The translations under genes and the position numbers were made by a program. From contig NZ_OBMR01000005.1 in assembly GCF_900218035.1 (NCBI RefSeq), positions 124,001 through 188,000 of the forward strand: DNA of 64,000 bases, given 5' to 3'. The stretch comes from Pseudobutyrivibrio ruminis DSM 9787 (GTDB lineage Bacteria > Bacillota > Clostridia > Lachnospirales > Lachnospiraceae). The notes under the pieces were generated by a model. The model ran no database searches. It was given only the letters and a program-made list of their open reading frames with translations, and had not been told where the DNA came from. Shown piece by piece: positions 23,649-32,439 of this stretch (position 1 is the first letter of the stretch; the number at the start of each line of letters is the position of its first letter).

Positions 23649-24080
23649 TTAAACTGCTGCTAAAGCTTTACCAAGCTCCTGGCATGCAGCTTCTGCTGCT
23701 CCGTCTGGAGCGTCCTGGCAAATAACGCCTTCGCCGTTTACTACTGTTGCGCCTGCTGCTGTCATGCGATCAACCCAGTCGCGCATCCACTGACCATCTC
23801 CCCAGCCATATGAGCCGAAAAGACCGATTGTCTTACCTGAAACAAAGCCCTCTAAATCTGTAACAAATGGCTCCATCTCGCCTTCCTCAAGAACCTCAGC
23901 GCCCATCGCTGGACATCCAAGTGCAAATGCCTTTGCATTCTTGAGCTCATCTATAGAAGCATCACCAACGTATACTACGTTAGCCTCGCCGCCTGCTGCT
24001 GTAACACCAGCACCTACAGCGTTTGCCATACTCTCTGTATTACCAGACTGTGACCAAAATACAACATTAACCTTACTCAT
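23649..24080 (-). CDS. Short-chain flavodoxin
   Basis: 143-aa FMN electron carrier. The phosphate-binding loop is SQSGNTESMA (residues 10-19), the two FMN-stacking loops are CPAMGAEVLEE and GSYGWGDGQWM. Length is typical of clostridial flavodoxins. Flavodoxins replace ferredoxin under iron limitation. It follows a DUF3793 gene by 35 bp, and a palindromic site lies before that gene. Confidence 0.95.
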   Translation of the reverse strand: MSKVNVVFWSQSGNTESMANAVGAGVTAAGGEANVVYVGDASIDELKNAKAFALGCPAMGAEVLEEGEMEPFVTDLEGFVSGKTIGLFGSYGWGDGQWMRDWVDRMTAAGATVVNGEGVICQDAPDGAAEAACQELGKALAAV

Positions 24081-24115
24081 GACTTTAATCTCCTTTAAAA
24101 TAAGATATTTTGACG

Positions 24116-24730
24116 TTAAACTGCCAAGGATATGACAGGCTTTGCATACGTATTTACGATATCTTTTAATGAATATCCTTTAAATACCATGCGAACCATA
24201 TCATCTTTTACAATGTCAAATTTTTCAAATAACTTCTGTGCCTCAGTCGCATTTTTGTAAACCTTCCAATACCCCGACAGCACAAATCCGTCTCCTCCGT
24301 TTTGAATGAAGCCTACTACATCACAAAGCGGATATCCGAGGAACACTCCCATCTCATGAGGAAAATTATCCCTTTTATGAACATAAGAATCATATCGATT
24401 CTGGAAATTTCGAAGTGAATACCCAAAGGCATCTGTACGATATCCATAAGAGGAAAGAAATTCCTTTACCTCTGGCTTTGCAAGGTAGCTTATGAGCTTA
24501 TCCCTATTAAAAACCAAAAAGATAACGCGATGTCTATCGTACACGAGGCGATACCCCAACAAGCCTGAATGCCTAAGAACAAATCTAACCTTATCTTCCT
24601 GATCTTTCGGAACAATGAGAAGATTTGAAGTTTTAAGGCCAGCTAATGTGGGAGCACACTGCAATACAACTTGCAACTCTACACATCGCCTGTCCATGGC
24701 ACATATCATTTCAAATACTTCTTCGCACAT
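24116..24730 (-). CDS. DUF3793 family protein
   Basis: 204-aa cytoplasmic protein of the DUF3793 family, recognised by LQCAPTLAGLKTSNLL near the N-terminus, LVYDRHRVIFLVFNRDKL in the middle, FPHEMGVFLGYPLCDVVGFI (HEMGVFLGYP being the family hallmark) and YWKVYKNATEAQKLFEKF. The function is unknown. The family is often found beside flavodoxin and iron-uptake genes in Clostridia, and here it is in an operon with flavodoxin, so a role in iron-limited metabolism is an inference. Confidence 0.88.
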   Translation of the reverse strand: MCEEVFEMICAMDRRCVELQVVLQCAPTLAGLKTSNLLIVPKDQEDKVRFVLRHSGLLGYRLVYDRHRVIFLVFNRDKLISYLAKPEVKEFLSSYGYRTDAFGYSLRNFQNRYDSYVHKRDNFPHEMGVFLGYPLCDVVGFIQNGGDGFVLSGYWKVYKNATEAQKLFEKFDIVKDDMVRMVFKGYSLKDIVNTYAKPVISLAV

Positions 24731-24755
24731 AATGTTAGCTTCCTGTTCATATTCT

Positions 24756-24773
24756 AGTTAGCCCTTGCTAACT
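24756..24773. promoter_or_regulatory. Candidate iron-type operator before DUF3793-flavodoxin
   Basis: Perfect inverted repeat agttagc (24756-24762), cctt, gctaact (24767-24773), 26 bp upstream of the DUF3793 start. The TTAGC...GCTAA core recalls DtxR/IdeR-type operators; the assignment is by resemblance only. Confidence 0.5.
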
Positions 24774-24874
24774 GTGGTTATCTTATACTAATAGAAGTTC
24801 GAAGTCAATACTTTTTTCACATTTTTTTCTTATTGATAAATTGTTTCGTTACAGCCTAAAAATTCAATAAAAAA

Positions 24875-24906
24875 GCTTCCTGTTCCTCAATCAAAGAACA
24901 GGAAGC
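24875..24906 (-). terminator. Terminator of the heavy-metal operon
   Basis: Arms gcttcctgttc (24875-24885) and gaacaggaagc (24896-24906), loop 10, followed on the minus strand by six T. It lies 18 bp after the repressor stop. Confidence 0.93.
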
Positions 24907-24923
24907 CAACAACATTCTATATA

Positions 24924-25280
24924 TTATTCTAAGATGTGATTTAAGCCTTGTGCCATAATGGTAACCACATGCTCATCTGCCAAACTATAATAGATTTGCT
25001 TGCCTTCGCGACGGCTCTTTACAAGCTTGTTTGTACGAAGAATCTGCAGCTGATGTGATACAGCTGATTGTGTCATACCAAGAGCTTCTGATATATCACA
25101 TACGCAAAGCTCTGCCTCGAATAAAGCAATCAGGATTCGTACCCTGGTACTATCACCAAAAACCTTGAAAAGCTCTGCCAAATCGTATAAGACATCCTCA
25201 TCAGGCAAATCGTTAAGTACATTTGCTACCAATTCTTTATGTACACACTGCTCTTCACAGCATTCTGCATGTTTAACCAT
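24924..25280 (-). CDS. CadC/SmtB-like ArsR repressor
   Basis: 118-aa metal-sensing winged-helix repressor. The core is LAELFKVFGDSTRVRILIALFEAELCVCDIS, with the ELCVCD metal site in the recognition helix region as in CadC, plus HAECCEEQC at the N-terminus as further thiol ligands, and TQSAVSHQLQILRTNKLVKSRREGK for DNA binding. C-terminal histidines (DEHVVTIMAQGLNHILE) may form the second zinc site. The ATG at 25280 is chosen for AGGAGG 7 bases upstream; the frame is open further up only because it runs inside the ATPase gene. Last gene of the efflux operon. Confidence 0.92.
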   Translation of the reverse strand: MVKHAECCEEQCVHKELVANVLNDLPDEDVLYDLAELFKVFGDSTRVRILIALFEAELCVCDISEALGMTQSAVSHQLQILRTNKLVKSRREGKQIYYSLADEHVVTIMAQGLNHILE

Positions 25281-25291
25281 TGTCAAACCTC

Positions 25292-27163
25292 CTAAATGTT
25301 CTTCACACGTAATGCGCGGATTGCGTTGAGAACTGCAATAACCATAACACCAACGTCTGCAAAAATAGCATACCACATATTTGCAATACCAAGCGCACCA
25401 AGTATCAAACATAATACCTTAACTCCGATGGCAAAGTAAATATTTTCATATACTATACGCATACATTTTTTAGCAATTCCAATTGCCTTTGAAATCTTCA
25501 TTGGATCGTCGTCCATAAGAACTACATCTGCGGCTTCAATAGCTGCATCACTACCAAGAGCTCCCATGGCAATACCGATATCTGCTCTTGAAAGAACTGG
25601 AGCATCATTTATACCATCACCAACGAAAATCAACTGTTCATTCTCTGATTTGGATGCTAATAGCTCCTCTACCTTCTGGACCTTATCCCCAGGCAAAAGC
25701 TCTGAGCAAACACTATCAAGTCCTAAATCCTTTGCAACAATATCTGCTACGCTCTTGCTATCTCCAGTAAGCATAACTGTCTGTCTCACACCGACTCGCT
25801 TCATGTTTTCGATAGCTGCCTTTGAAGTAGCCTTAATCTGATCAGATATAAGAATGTAACCTTTATACTGTCCATCAATGGCTATGTAAATAACTGTACC
25901 TGGCTCATTTGCCTGGTTGAAAGCTGTGCCAACAGAAGCCATAAGCTTCTCATTTCCTGCATTTACAGTCTTTCCAAGAACTGTAGCTCTGATTCCATGT
26001 CCAGAGATTTCCTCCACATCAGTAACGTCGTTTGTATCGATAGGCTTTCTGTAAGCCTCCTTCAAGCTACGTGAAATAGGATGATTTGAATATACTTCAG
26101 CCATAGCAGCATACATCAAAAGCTCATCCTCAGAAATATCCTTTGGAACAATCTTTGTAACCTTGAATACGCCCTCCGTTAAAGTGCCTGTCTTGTCCAT
26201 CACAGCGATTTTGGCCTTTGAAAGCATATCAAGGTAGTTTGAACCTTTTACAAGGACACCTTCCTTGCTGGCGCCACCAATACCTGCAAAAAATGTAAGT
26301 GGAATGCTGATAACAAGTGCACATGGACAACTGATAACAAGGAATGTAAGGGCTCTATAAATCCACTGGCCCCAGTTAGGATTAACACCGATAATAAGTG
26401 AAATCACTGGTGGAAGTACTGCAAGTGCTACCGCTGAATAACAAACAGCTGGTGTGTACACTCTGGCAAATCTTGAAATAAAATTCTCTGGCTTTGATTT
26501 CTTTGAAGATGCATTCTCCACCAAATCGAGAATCTTTGATGCTGTAGATTCGCCGAATTCCTTTGTAGTGCGGATAGTGAGAACACCTGACATATTGATA
26601 CATCCGGAAATAACCTCGTCCCCAGGCTTTGCGCTTCTAGGAACGCTTTCACCTGTAAGGGCTGCAGTATCAAGAGTAGCTGTACCGTCAATAACCACAC
26701 CATCGATAGGTATCTTTTCACCAGGCTGAACGATGATTTCGCTTCCGATTTCTACTTCGTCAGGATCAACCTGTGTAAGCTGACCATCCACCATTATGTT
26801 TGCAAAATCAGGCCTAATATCCATAAGCTGGGAAATGTTACGTCTACTCTTTCCAACAGCATATGACTGGAATAATTCACCAACCTGATAGAAAAGCATA
26901 ACCGCTACGCCCTCAGTGTATTCCCCAAGTGCCATTGCGCCAATAGTGGCAACAGCCATAAGGAAATTCTCATCAAATACCTGCTTATTTTTAATTCCCT
27001 TAAATGCCTTCTTTAAAATGTCATATCCAATAGTAAAATATGGAATCAAAAACAGCACAAAGCGGATCCAACTGCCCTCTTCCAAAGGAAGCAACAACAG
27101 AACAGCCATCATCAAAGCTGCTGCAATTATTCTAATTAGTACCTTCTTCTGCTTTTTGTTCAT
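25292..27163 (-). CDS. Zn/Cd/Co-translocating P1B-type ATPase
   Basis: 623-aa heavy-metal efflux ATPase. The transmembrane metal site is SCPCAL; the phosphorylation site is DKTGTLTEG; TGES, the HP motif (SNHPISR) and GDGINDAPVLSRADIGIAMG are all present. An N-terminal metal-binding domain is absent: translation starts directly with the first membrane helices (KKVLIRIIAAALMMAVLLL), and a separate HMA protein is encoded just upstream. CPC plus the CadC-type repressor points to zinc, cadmium or lead export rather than copper. Confidence 0.95.
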   Translation of the reverse strand: MNKKQKKVLIRIIAAALMMAVLLLLPLEEGSWIRFVLFLIPYFTIGYDILKKAFKGIKNKQVFDENFLMAVATIGAMALGEYTEGVAVMLFYQVGELFQSYAVGKSRRNISQLMDIRPDFANIMVDGQLTQVDPDEVEIGSEIIVQPGEKIPIDGVVIDGTATLDTAALTGESVPRSAKPGDEVISGCINMSGVLTIRTTKEFGESTASKILDLVENASSKKSKPENFISRFARVYTPAVCYSAVALAVLPPVISLIIGVNPNWGQWIYRALTFLVISCPCALVISIPLTFFAGIGGASKEGVLVKGSNYLDMLSKAKIAVMDKTGTLTEGVFKVTKIVPKDISEDELLMYAAMAEVYSNHPISRSLKEAYRKPIDTNDVTDVEEISGHGIRATVLGKTVNAGNEKLMASVGTAFNQANEPGTVIYIAIDGQYKGYILISDQIKATSKAAIENMKRVGVRQTVMLTGDSKSVADIVAKDLGLDSVCSELLPGDKVQKVEELLASKSENEQLIFVGDGINDAPVLSRADIGIAMGALGSDAAIEAADVVLMDDDPMKISKAIGIAKKCMRIVYENIYFAIGVKVLCLILGALGIANMWYAIFADVGVMVIAVLNAIRALRVKNI

Positions 27164-27172
27164 ATCAAACTC

Positions 27173-27391
27173 CTATAAAAAAATCTCGCAATCGTCCTCT
27201 ACCTTCTTGCAGTTCTTAAGAACTTCTTCCATAACAGCCTTAACATCTGCTCCATCTTCGAACTCAACGTTCATTTTAAGTGCCATAAAATTAACTGTAG
27301 CATCAGCAACACCTGCTGTCTCCTTAGCAGCCTGCTCCATCTTGTTTGCACAGTTTGCACAATCTACATCGATTTTGTAAGTTTTCTTCAT
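27173..27391 (-). CDS. Stand-alone HMA metal-binding protein
   Basis: 72-aa heavy-metal-associated domain. The metal motif is DCANCANKM near residue 9 (CxxC), followed by the ferredoxin-like beta-alpha-beta pattern and a Cys near the end (NCKKVEDDCEIFL). ATG 27391 follows GGAGG at the right distance. It lies 9 bp before the P-type ATPase start and may deliver metal to it, standing in for the missing N-terminal HMA domain. Confidence 0.9.
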   Translation of the reverse strand: MKKTYKIDVDCANCANKMEQAAKETAGVADATVNFMALKMNVEFEDGADVKAVMEEVLKNCKKVEDDCEIFL

Positions 27392-27435
27392 GATAAATTC
27401 CTCCGTCCCCCATTGGGTCTTCTTTAAATTTGAAT

Positions 27436-27455
27436 ATATGAATGATTGTTCATAT
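27436..27455. promoter_or_regulatory. CadC/SmtB-type operator
   Basis: Inverted repeat atatgaa, 6-bp spacer, ttcatat, in a wider imperfect 12-2-12-like element typical of ArsR metal sensors. It is directly downstream of the -10 box of the efflux promoter. Confidence 0.85.
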
Positions 27456-27465
27456 GTTTGATTAA

Positions 27466-27494
27466 AATATAAACCTGCTAACATAAAATGTCAA
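27466..27494 (-). promoter_or_regulatory. Promoter of the heavy-metal efflux operon
   Basis: Minus strand TTGACA (27489-27494), 17-bp spacer, TATATT (27466-27471). It overlaps a hairpin aaacctg/caggttt that may also end the upstream SGNH gene transcript. Confidence 0.85.
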
Positions 27495-27509
27495 CAGGTT
27501 TATTGAAAA

Positions 27510-28211
27510 TTATTTTAAATTAGAATATACCTCATCAGCTATAAGCTCATATCCCTTAGCATTAAAGTGAATTCCATCAGTATAAAGCTCATCCTGGCCT
27601 TCAGTAATTTCATACAAATCAATCACTTCTACCCCAGTCTCAGCCGCAACCTTTTCAACGATTCCACCCAATTCATCAGATACAACTACAGGCTGAATAT
27701 CATACTCAGCCACATCACTTCCATCCAATGAATAGCAATATGGACTACGCATCAAGTACACTGTAGGCTTAGTATCCAGCTGCTGATATGATTCCACAAG
27801 CTCCTTCAGCCCTGTCTCATAGTCTGATGCATTCCAGTTATAAGTCTTTGTATCATTTGTTCCAAGCATAAGCACAACGATATCAGGCTTAGACTTCAGG
27901 GACTGCTGATACTCCTCCGACTCCACATAAGGCAAATCCCCAGATGCAGATGCCGTAGCATTACGCAGTCCAAAATTTGAAACAAGATGATCTGTCCCCA
28001 TCTTTATCTGCAGCTGTGCTGGATATGCATCCGTATCCCTAGTCTTCAGCACTCCACTTCCATAGGTAAGACTATCGCCCACGCATGAAATCTTAATTCG
28101 CTCATCCTTGCCCCCAAAGAAGCCCGAATTAAACAGCACAAAAAACACCAGTACAACCGCCGCCAGTAATATAACCATTTTCCTCTGTAAGAATCCTTTT
28201 ATTATTTCCAT
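27510..28211 (-). CDS. Membrane-anchored SGNH/GDSL hydrolase
   Basis: 233-aa esterase-like protein. An N-terminal anchor (MVILLAAVVLVFFVLFNSGF) is followed by the SGNH blocks: GDSLTYG with the serine nucleophile, a glycine/asparagine block near NFGLRNATA, GTNDT, and DGIHFNAKGYEL with the catalytic Asp-His. The family removes acyl or acetyl groups from lipids or polysaccharides; a secreted carbohydrate esterase is plausible in this type of fibre-degrading bacterium. Start ATG 28211 is chosen over an upstream ORF start without ribosome site, but neither it nor the later ATG (MVILL) has a strong one. Confidence 0.82.
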   Translation of the reverse strand: MEIIKGFLQRKMVILLAAVVLVFFVLFNSGFFGGKDERIKISCVGDSLTYGSGVLKTRDTDAYPAQLQIKMGTDHLVSNFGLRNATASASGDLPYVESEEYQQSLKSKPDIVVLMLGTNDTKTYNWNASDYETGLKELVESYQQLDTKPTVYLMRSPYCYSLDGSDVAEYDIQPVVVSDELGGIVEKVAAETGVEVIDLYEITEGQDELYTDGIHFNAKGYELIADEVYSNLK

Positions 28212-28245
28212 ACCTAAAATATTAGCACTCTTGGCCTGACAAAGC

Positions 28246-28280
28246 AAAAGCTCGCGGCCAATGGGAGGTCGCGAGCTTTT
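28246..28280. terminator. Terminator of the sugar ABC transporter operon
   Basis: 11-bp perfect arms aaaagctcgcg (28246-28256) and cgcgagctttt (28270-28280), with A/T runs on both sides. It follows the last permease gene by about 50 bp on the minus strand. Confidence 0.9.
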
Positions 28281-28330
28281 AGTTATAATAACATTAAGAG
28301 AATATAATGAAGAAAATAAAATCTTATGTA

Positions 28331-29512
28331 TTACTTTGTTGCGCTTTTCTTGTTGTTGAGGATTTCGAAGACTACGGCTCCGAGAAGTACTACGCCCTTA
28401 ACAACCTTCTGCCAGTTGGCATCGATACCCATGAGGGACATACCAAGGTTGATTACACCGATGAGGGTAGCACCAACAATCATTCCGAATACTGTACCTG
28501 ATCCACCGTATGCAGATACACCACCTACTACGCAGGCTGAGATGGCATCCATCTCGTAGTTTGTACCAGCTGTTGAGTTTGCAGCCTGGAAACGAGCCAT
28601 TGTAAGGAATGCAGAAATAACTGTAAGTACAGCCATGTTCAAGTATGCGATAAACATGATTCTCTTTGTATCGATACCTGAAAGTCTTGTTGCCTCTGAG
28701 TTACCACCGATTGTGTAGAAGTAACGTCCGATATCTGTCTTTGATGTAATGAAACTGTAGATAAGTACGATTACTGCTACCCAGATGAGTGAGTATGGTA
28801 CACCACCTGCAAGTGAGAACTTGTATGCAAAGAGCATGATTACAAAGTCGATAAGTACGCACTTAACGATTACTGCTACAAGGCTGTCTGCAACATAGCC
28901 CTTCTTAAGCTTGTTTGCACGTGATCTGAAAAGAAGAACTACTACGATGATTGAAGCGATAAGTCCAATTACAATACTTGTCATGTTGTACTGAACACCA
29001 CCGATTCTTGGACCACCGAAAAGGTCATTCATCTTGCCAGAGAATAATGCACAAAATTCTGGTGGAAGTGGGCTGATGTTTGATGAACCGTTAAGTAATG
29101 CAACGCCCCATCCACGAAGTGCAAGGAAACCTGCAAGTGTAGCAATCCATGGTGGAATATTGATGTAAGCAATTACATATCCAAGTAAGCATCCATAGAT
29201 GATTCCGATGAGGAGCATTACAAGGATTCCAACAGGTGTTGAAGCACCCATGTTTACCATTACTTTTGCTCCGATGATACCTACTAAGCAAACAAATGAA
29301 CCGCAGGAAAGGTCGATATTGCCACCTGTTAACATACACATCAACATACCTGTTGCAAGAACATATACATATGCGTTCTGTGTAATCAATGCGTTGAACT
29401 GGCTTGGCATAAGCATTGTGCCATTAGTTGTAAAGTTAAAGAAGAGAACAACCAGGACCAGAACAATGAGCATTGTGTTTTCTTTTAATATTTTAAAAAT
29501 CTTGTCTTTCAC
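28331..29512 (-). CDS. Sugar ABC transporter permease, second paralogue
   Basis: 393-aa inner-membrane permease of the XylH/GguB/RbsC family with about ten helices. The core motif is ATGMLMCMLTGGNIDLSCGSFV, and the last third has ATRLSGIDTKRIMFIAY and SACVVGGVSAYGGSGTVFG. It is clearly a paralogue of the adjacent upstream permease: both end with near-identical GVSAYGG...DANWQKVVKG blocks. The start is GTG at 29512, behind GGGAGG. Substrate probably a pentose or another monosaccharide. Confidence 0.92.
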   Translation of the reverse strand: MKDKIFKILKENTMLIVLVLVVLFFNFTTNGTMLMPSQFNALITQNAYVYVLATGMLMCMLTGGNIDLSCGSFVCLVGIIGAKVMVNMGASTPVGILVMLLIGIIYGCLLGYVIAYINIPPWIATLAGFLALRGWGVALLNGSSNISPLPPEFCALFSGKMNDLFGGPRIGGVQYNMTSIVIGLIASIIVVVLLFRSRANKLKKGYVADSLVAVIVKCVLIDFVIMLFAYKFSLAGGVPYSLIWVAVIVLIYSFITSKTDIGRYFYTIGGNSEATRLSGIDTKRIMFIAYLNMAVLTVISAFLTMARFQAANSTAGTNYEMDAISACVVGGVSAYGGSGTVFGMIVGATLIGVINLGMSLMGIDANWQKVVKGVVLLGAVVFEILNNKKSATK

Positions 29513-29530
29513 TTTTTCGCTCCTCCCTTC

Positions 29531-30700
29531 CTACTTTTTCTCTCTCTTAGACATAACATCAAAGATAACCGCTGCAAGAAGTACTAAACCTTTAACTACC
29601 TTCTGATAGTTTGCATCAACACCCATGATCAACATACCCTGGTTGATAACACCCATCAAAAGAGCACCAATGATTGCGCCGAATACTGAACCTGTTCCAC
29701 CGTATGCAGATGCACCACCGATGAAGCAAGCACCGATTGCATCCATTTCGTAGAACTGACCGTATGTAGGCTGTGCAGAAGCTGCACGTGCAACTGTAAG
29801 GATACCAGCGAAAGCTGCTAAGAATCCCATGTTTGTATAAGCGAAGAAGTAAACCTTCTTTGTGTTGATACCTGAAAGCTGTGTAGCTTTTTCGTTACCA
29901 CCTACTGCATATAAGTAACGTCCGATTGTTGTCTTTGTTGTGATGTAGTTGTAAACAAGGACAATAAGGATAATCCATAATAATGATGTAGGAATTCCTT
30001 TGTAACCAGCAAGCTTATATGCTAAGAATAAAATTACAAGTGAAAGAATAACGAGCTTTGCATAGAAGCTAGCTGCGCTTGTTGTAACGTAGCCCTTTCT
30101 AGAAGCTGATATTCTGTTTTTAATTGAGAGTAATACATAAACTGCAACTGCAATAAGACCTGCAAGTAAACATGTAATGTTGAGGCTTTCTCCATGGAAG
30201 AAATCAGGGATGTAGCAATCAGCACCACCACCAAATACATTAAGGAATGTTGTATTTGAAATAGAAACTGCATAACCATTTAATACTACATTTGATAAAC
30301 CTCTGAATGCGTACATACCAGCAAGTGTTGCAATGAATGGTGGTACATTTATGTATGCTACCCAGAATGCCTGCCATGCACCAACTAAAACACCAACAAG
30401 GAGCATTACAAGAACTGCGAACCATACGTTCATTCCCTTGCTCATCATTACTGCTCCAATACCACCTACGAAGCAGACAACTGAACCAACAGAAAGATCG
30501 ATGTTACCACCAGTTAAGATACAAAGTAACATACCAGTTGCTAACACAAATACGTATGCGTTCTGTGAAAGCAAGTTGTTTACGTTCTGAGACAGAAGAA
30601 TTGTTCCGCCTGTTCCAACGTAGAAGATTCCGATAATAATCACCAGGGCGATAACCATGGTGTATTTTTTTAATGTGTCTTTAATATTAACTGAGACCAT
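29531..30700 (-). CDS. Sugar ABC transporter permease, first paralogue
   Basis: 389-aa permease of the same family: LATGMLLCILTGGNIDLSVGS, then ATQLSGINTKKVYFFAYTNMG and ACFIGGASAYGGTGSVFG. ATG 30700 has AGGGAGAG upstream; a longer reading frame would run into the ATPase gene. Such transporters usually have one permease gene forming a homodimer; two in tandem suggests a heterodimer or a recent duplication. Confidence 0.92.
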   Translation of the reverse strand: MVSVNIKDTLKKYTMVIALVIIIGIFYVGTGGTILLSQNVNNLLSQNAYVFVLATGMLLCILTGGNIDLSVGSVVCFVGGIGAVMMSKGMNVWFAVLVMLLVGVLVGAWQAFWVAYINVPPFIATLAGMYAFRGLSNVVLNGYAVSISNTTFLNVFGGGADCYIPDFFHGESLNITCLLAGLIAVAVYVLLSIKNRISASRKGYVTTSAASFYAKLVILSLVILFLAYKLAGYKGIPTSLLWIILIVLVYNYITTKTTIGRYLYAVGGNEKATQLSGINTKKVYFFAYTNMGFLAAFAGILTVARAASAQPTYGQFYEMDAIGACFIGGASAYGGTGSVFGAIIGALLMGVINQGMLIMGVDANYQKVVKGLVLLAAVIFDVMSKREKK

Positions 30701-30714
30701 GTTTTCTCTCCCTT

Positions 30715-32241
30715 CTATGACTTCAAGATGCAAGACATAATGCTTTCCTGTGAAGCTTCTGCCCCTGCCATTTCGCCAACCATTTTACCTTCGTTCATAA
30801 CGTATATACGGTCTGACATACCAAGTACTTCTGGAAGCTCTGATGAAATCATTATTACTGATTTTCCTGCTGCAACCAAATCATTGATGATGCAGTAGAT
30901 TTCGTACTTAGCACCAACGTCAATACCACGTGTAGGCTCATCAAGAATAAGTACATCTGGATCTGCAAACATCCATTTAGCAAGAAGAACCTTCTGCTGG
31001 TTACCACCTGAAAGGTTTCCAACGTTCTGCTCAACTGTAGGACATTTTGTCTTGAGCTTATCTCTGTACTCCTCTGCTACCTGATACTCTTTATCCTGAT
31101 CGATAACACGCTTAGAGCAAAGTGATGAAAGGTTTGAAAGAGTTGTATTAATCTTGATTGGATTTGTAAGAACAAGTCCATTGCCCTTTCTATCTTCTGT
31201 TACGTATGCAATCTTATGCTTGATTGCATCCTTGATATTCTTTAAATGAACTTCTTCACCGTTTAAGAAAAGCTGACCTGAAATGTTAGTTCCATAAGCC
31301 TTTCCGAAGATACTCATTGCAAGCTCTGTACGTCCAGCACCCATAAGACCAGCGATACCAACTACTTCGCCTTTACGGATATTCATTGATACTCCATCAA
31401 CAACCTTACGCTCTGAAAACTGTGGATGGTAAACTGTCCAATCCTTAACCTCCATAGCGATGTCACCGATTTCTACACCGTGGCGCTTAGGGAAACGGTC
31501 TGTCATTTCACGACCAACCATGCCTTTAATGATTCTATCTTCTGAAATATCATCTACACTCTTATCAAGAGTTTCGATTGTGGAACCATCACGGATAACA
31601 GTAATCTTATCTGCTACATAAGAAACTTCGTTTAGCTTATGAGAAATGATGATAGATGTCATTCCTTCCTGCTTGAATTTAAGAAGTAAATCAAGAAGTG
31701 CTCTCGAATCTGTTTCATTAAGTGATGATGTTGGCTCATCAAGAATGAGGAGCTTAGCATTCTTTGCTAATGCCTTTGCAATTTCAACAAGCTGCTGTTT
31801 ACCAACACCTATATCTTTGATTAAAGTACGGCTGCTTTCTGATAAACCAACCATCTTTAAATATTTGTCTGCTTCTGCGTATGTTTTGTCCCAATCAATA
31901 GCTGCCTTGCTTCCCTGTTCATTTCCAAGGAACATGTTCTCACCTATAGACATATAAGGGATTAACGCCAATTCCTGATGAATGATAACGATTCCTTTTT
32001 CCTCAGAATCCTTGATTTTTTGGAACTGACAAACTTCACCATTGTATACGATGTCTCCAGTGTAAGATCCAAATGGATAAATACCACTTAAAACGTTCAT
32101 AAGAGTAGATTTACCAGCACCATTCTCGCCTACAAGAGCATGAATTTCGCCTTCCTCTACCTTTAAGTTTACGTTATCAAGGGCTTTTACTCCTGGGAAC
32201 TCTTTGGTGATTGATTTCATCTCAAGTATTGTTTTTCCCAC
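30715..32241 (-). CDS. Sugar ABC transporter ATPase (two NBDs)
   Basis: 508-aa double nucleotide-binding protein of the XylG/MglA/GguA type. The N-terminal NBD has Walker [10 protein letters not shown], a Q-loop and [12 protein letters not shown]; the C-terminal NBD has a degenerate Walker A (GLMGAGRTE) but a full signature LSGGNQQKV and [11 protein letters not shown]. This asymmetry is normal for the family. GTG start at 32241 behind GGAGGGAG. It energises the two downstream permeases. Confidence 0.95.
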   Translation of the reverse strand: MGKTILEMKSITKEFPGVKALDNVNLKVEEGEIHALVGENGAGKSTLMNVLSGIYPFGSYTGDIVYNGEVCQFQKIKDSEEKGIVIIHQELALIPYMSIGENMFLGNEQGSKAAIDWDKTYAEADKYLKMVGLSESSRTLIKDIGVGKQQLVEIAKALAKNAKLLILDEPTSSLNETDSRALLDLLLKFKQEGMTSIIISHKLNEVSYVADKITVIRDGSTIETLDKSVDDISEDRIIKGMVGREMTDRFPKRHGVEIGDIAMEVKDWTVYHPQFSERKVVDGVSMNIRKGEVVGIAGLMGAGRTELAMSIFGKAYGTNISGQLFLNGEEVHLKNIKDAIKHKIAYVTEDRKGNGLVLTNPIKINTTLSNLSSLCSKRVIDQDKEYQVAEEYRDKLKTKCPTVEQNVGNLSGGNQQKVLLAKWMFADPDVLILDEPTRGIDVGAKYEIYCIINDLVAAGKSVIMISSELPEVLGMSDRIYVMNEGKMVGEMAGAEASQESIMSCILKS

Positions 32242-32300
32242 TTAAGTCTCCCTCCTTAAAATAACTTTTATTTTCTTAAAAACATTCTCTTCTTTAAAAT

Positions 32301-32392
32301 AGGGCGAGCTAGGCTCGCCCTATCTAATTTCCCTTTATTATTTTCGGGAAGAGCAGCTATTATAATTGGGCTTCGCCCAATGTGAGCTGCTC
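32301..32392. repeat. Intercistronic hairpins between binding protein and ATPase genes
   Basis: Hairpin 1: agggcgagc/gctcgccct (32301-32321, loop tag). Hairpin 2: outer arms gagcagct (32351-32358) and agctgctc (32385-32392) around an inner stem ttgggc/gcccaa (32366-32380, loop ttc). A weaker pair tttcct/aggaaa lies beyond. They are in the about 200-bp spacer after the binding-protein gene and could act as mRNA 3' stabiliser or partial terminator, so that binding protein is made in excess over the membrane parts. Confidence 0.85.
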
Positions 32393-32439
32393 GTGGCAAA
32401 TCATATTTCCTTCGCCATAGCTAGGAAAATAATTTGCTT

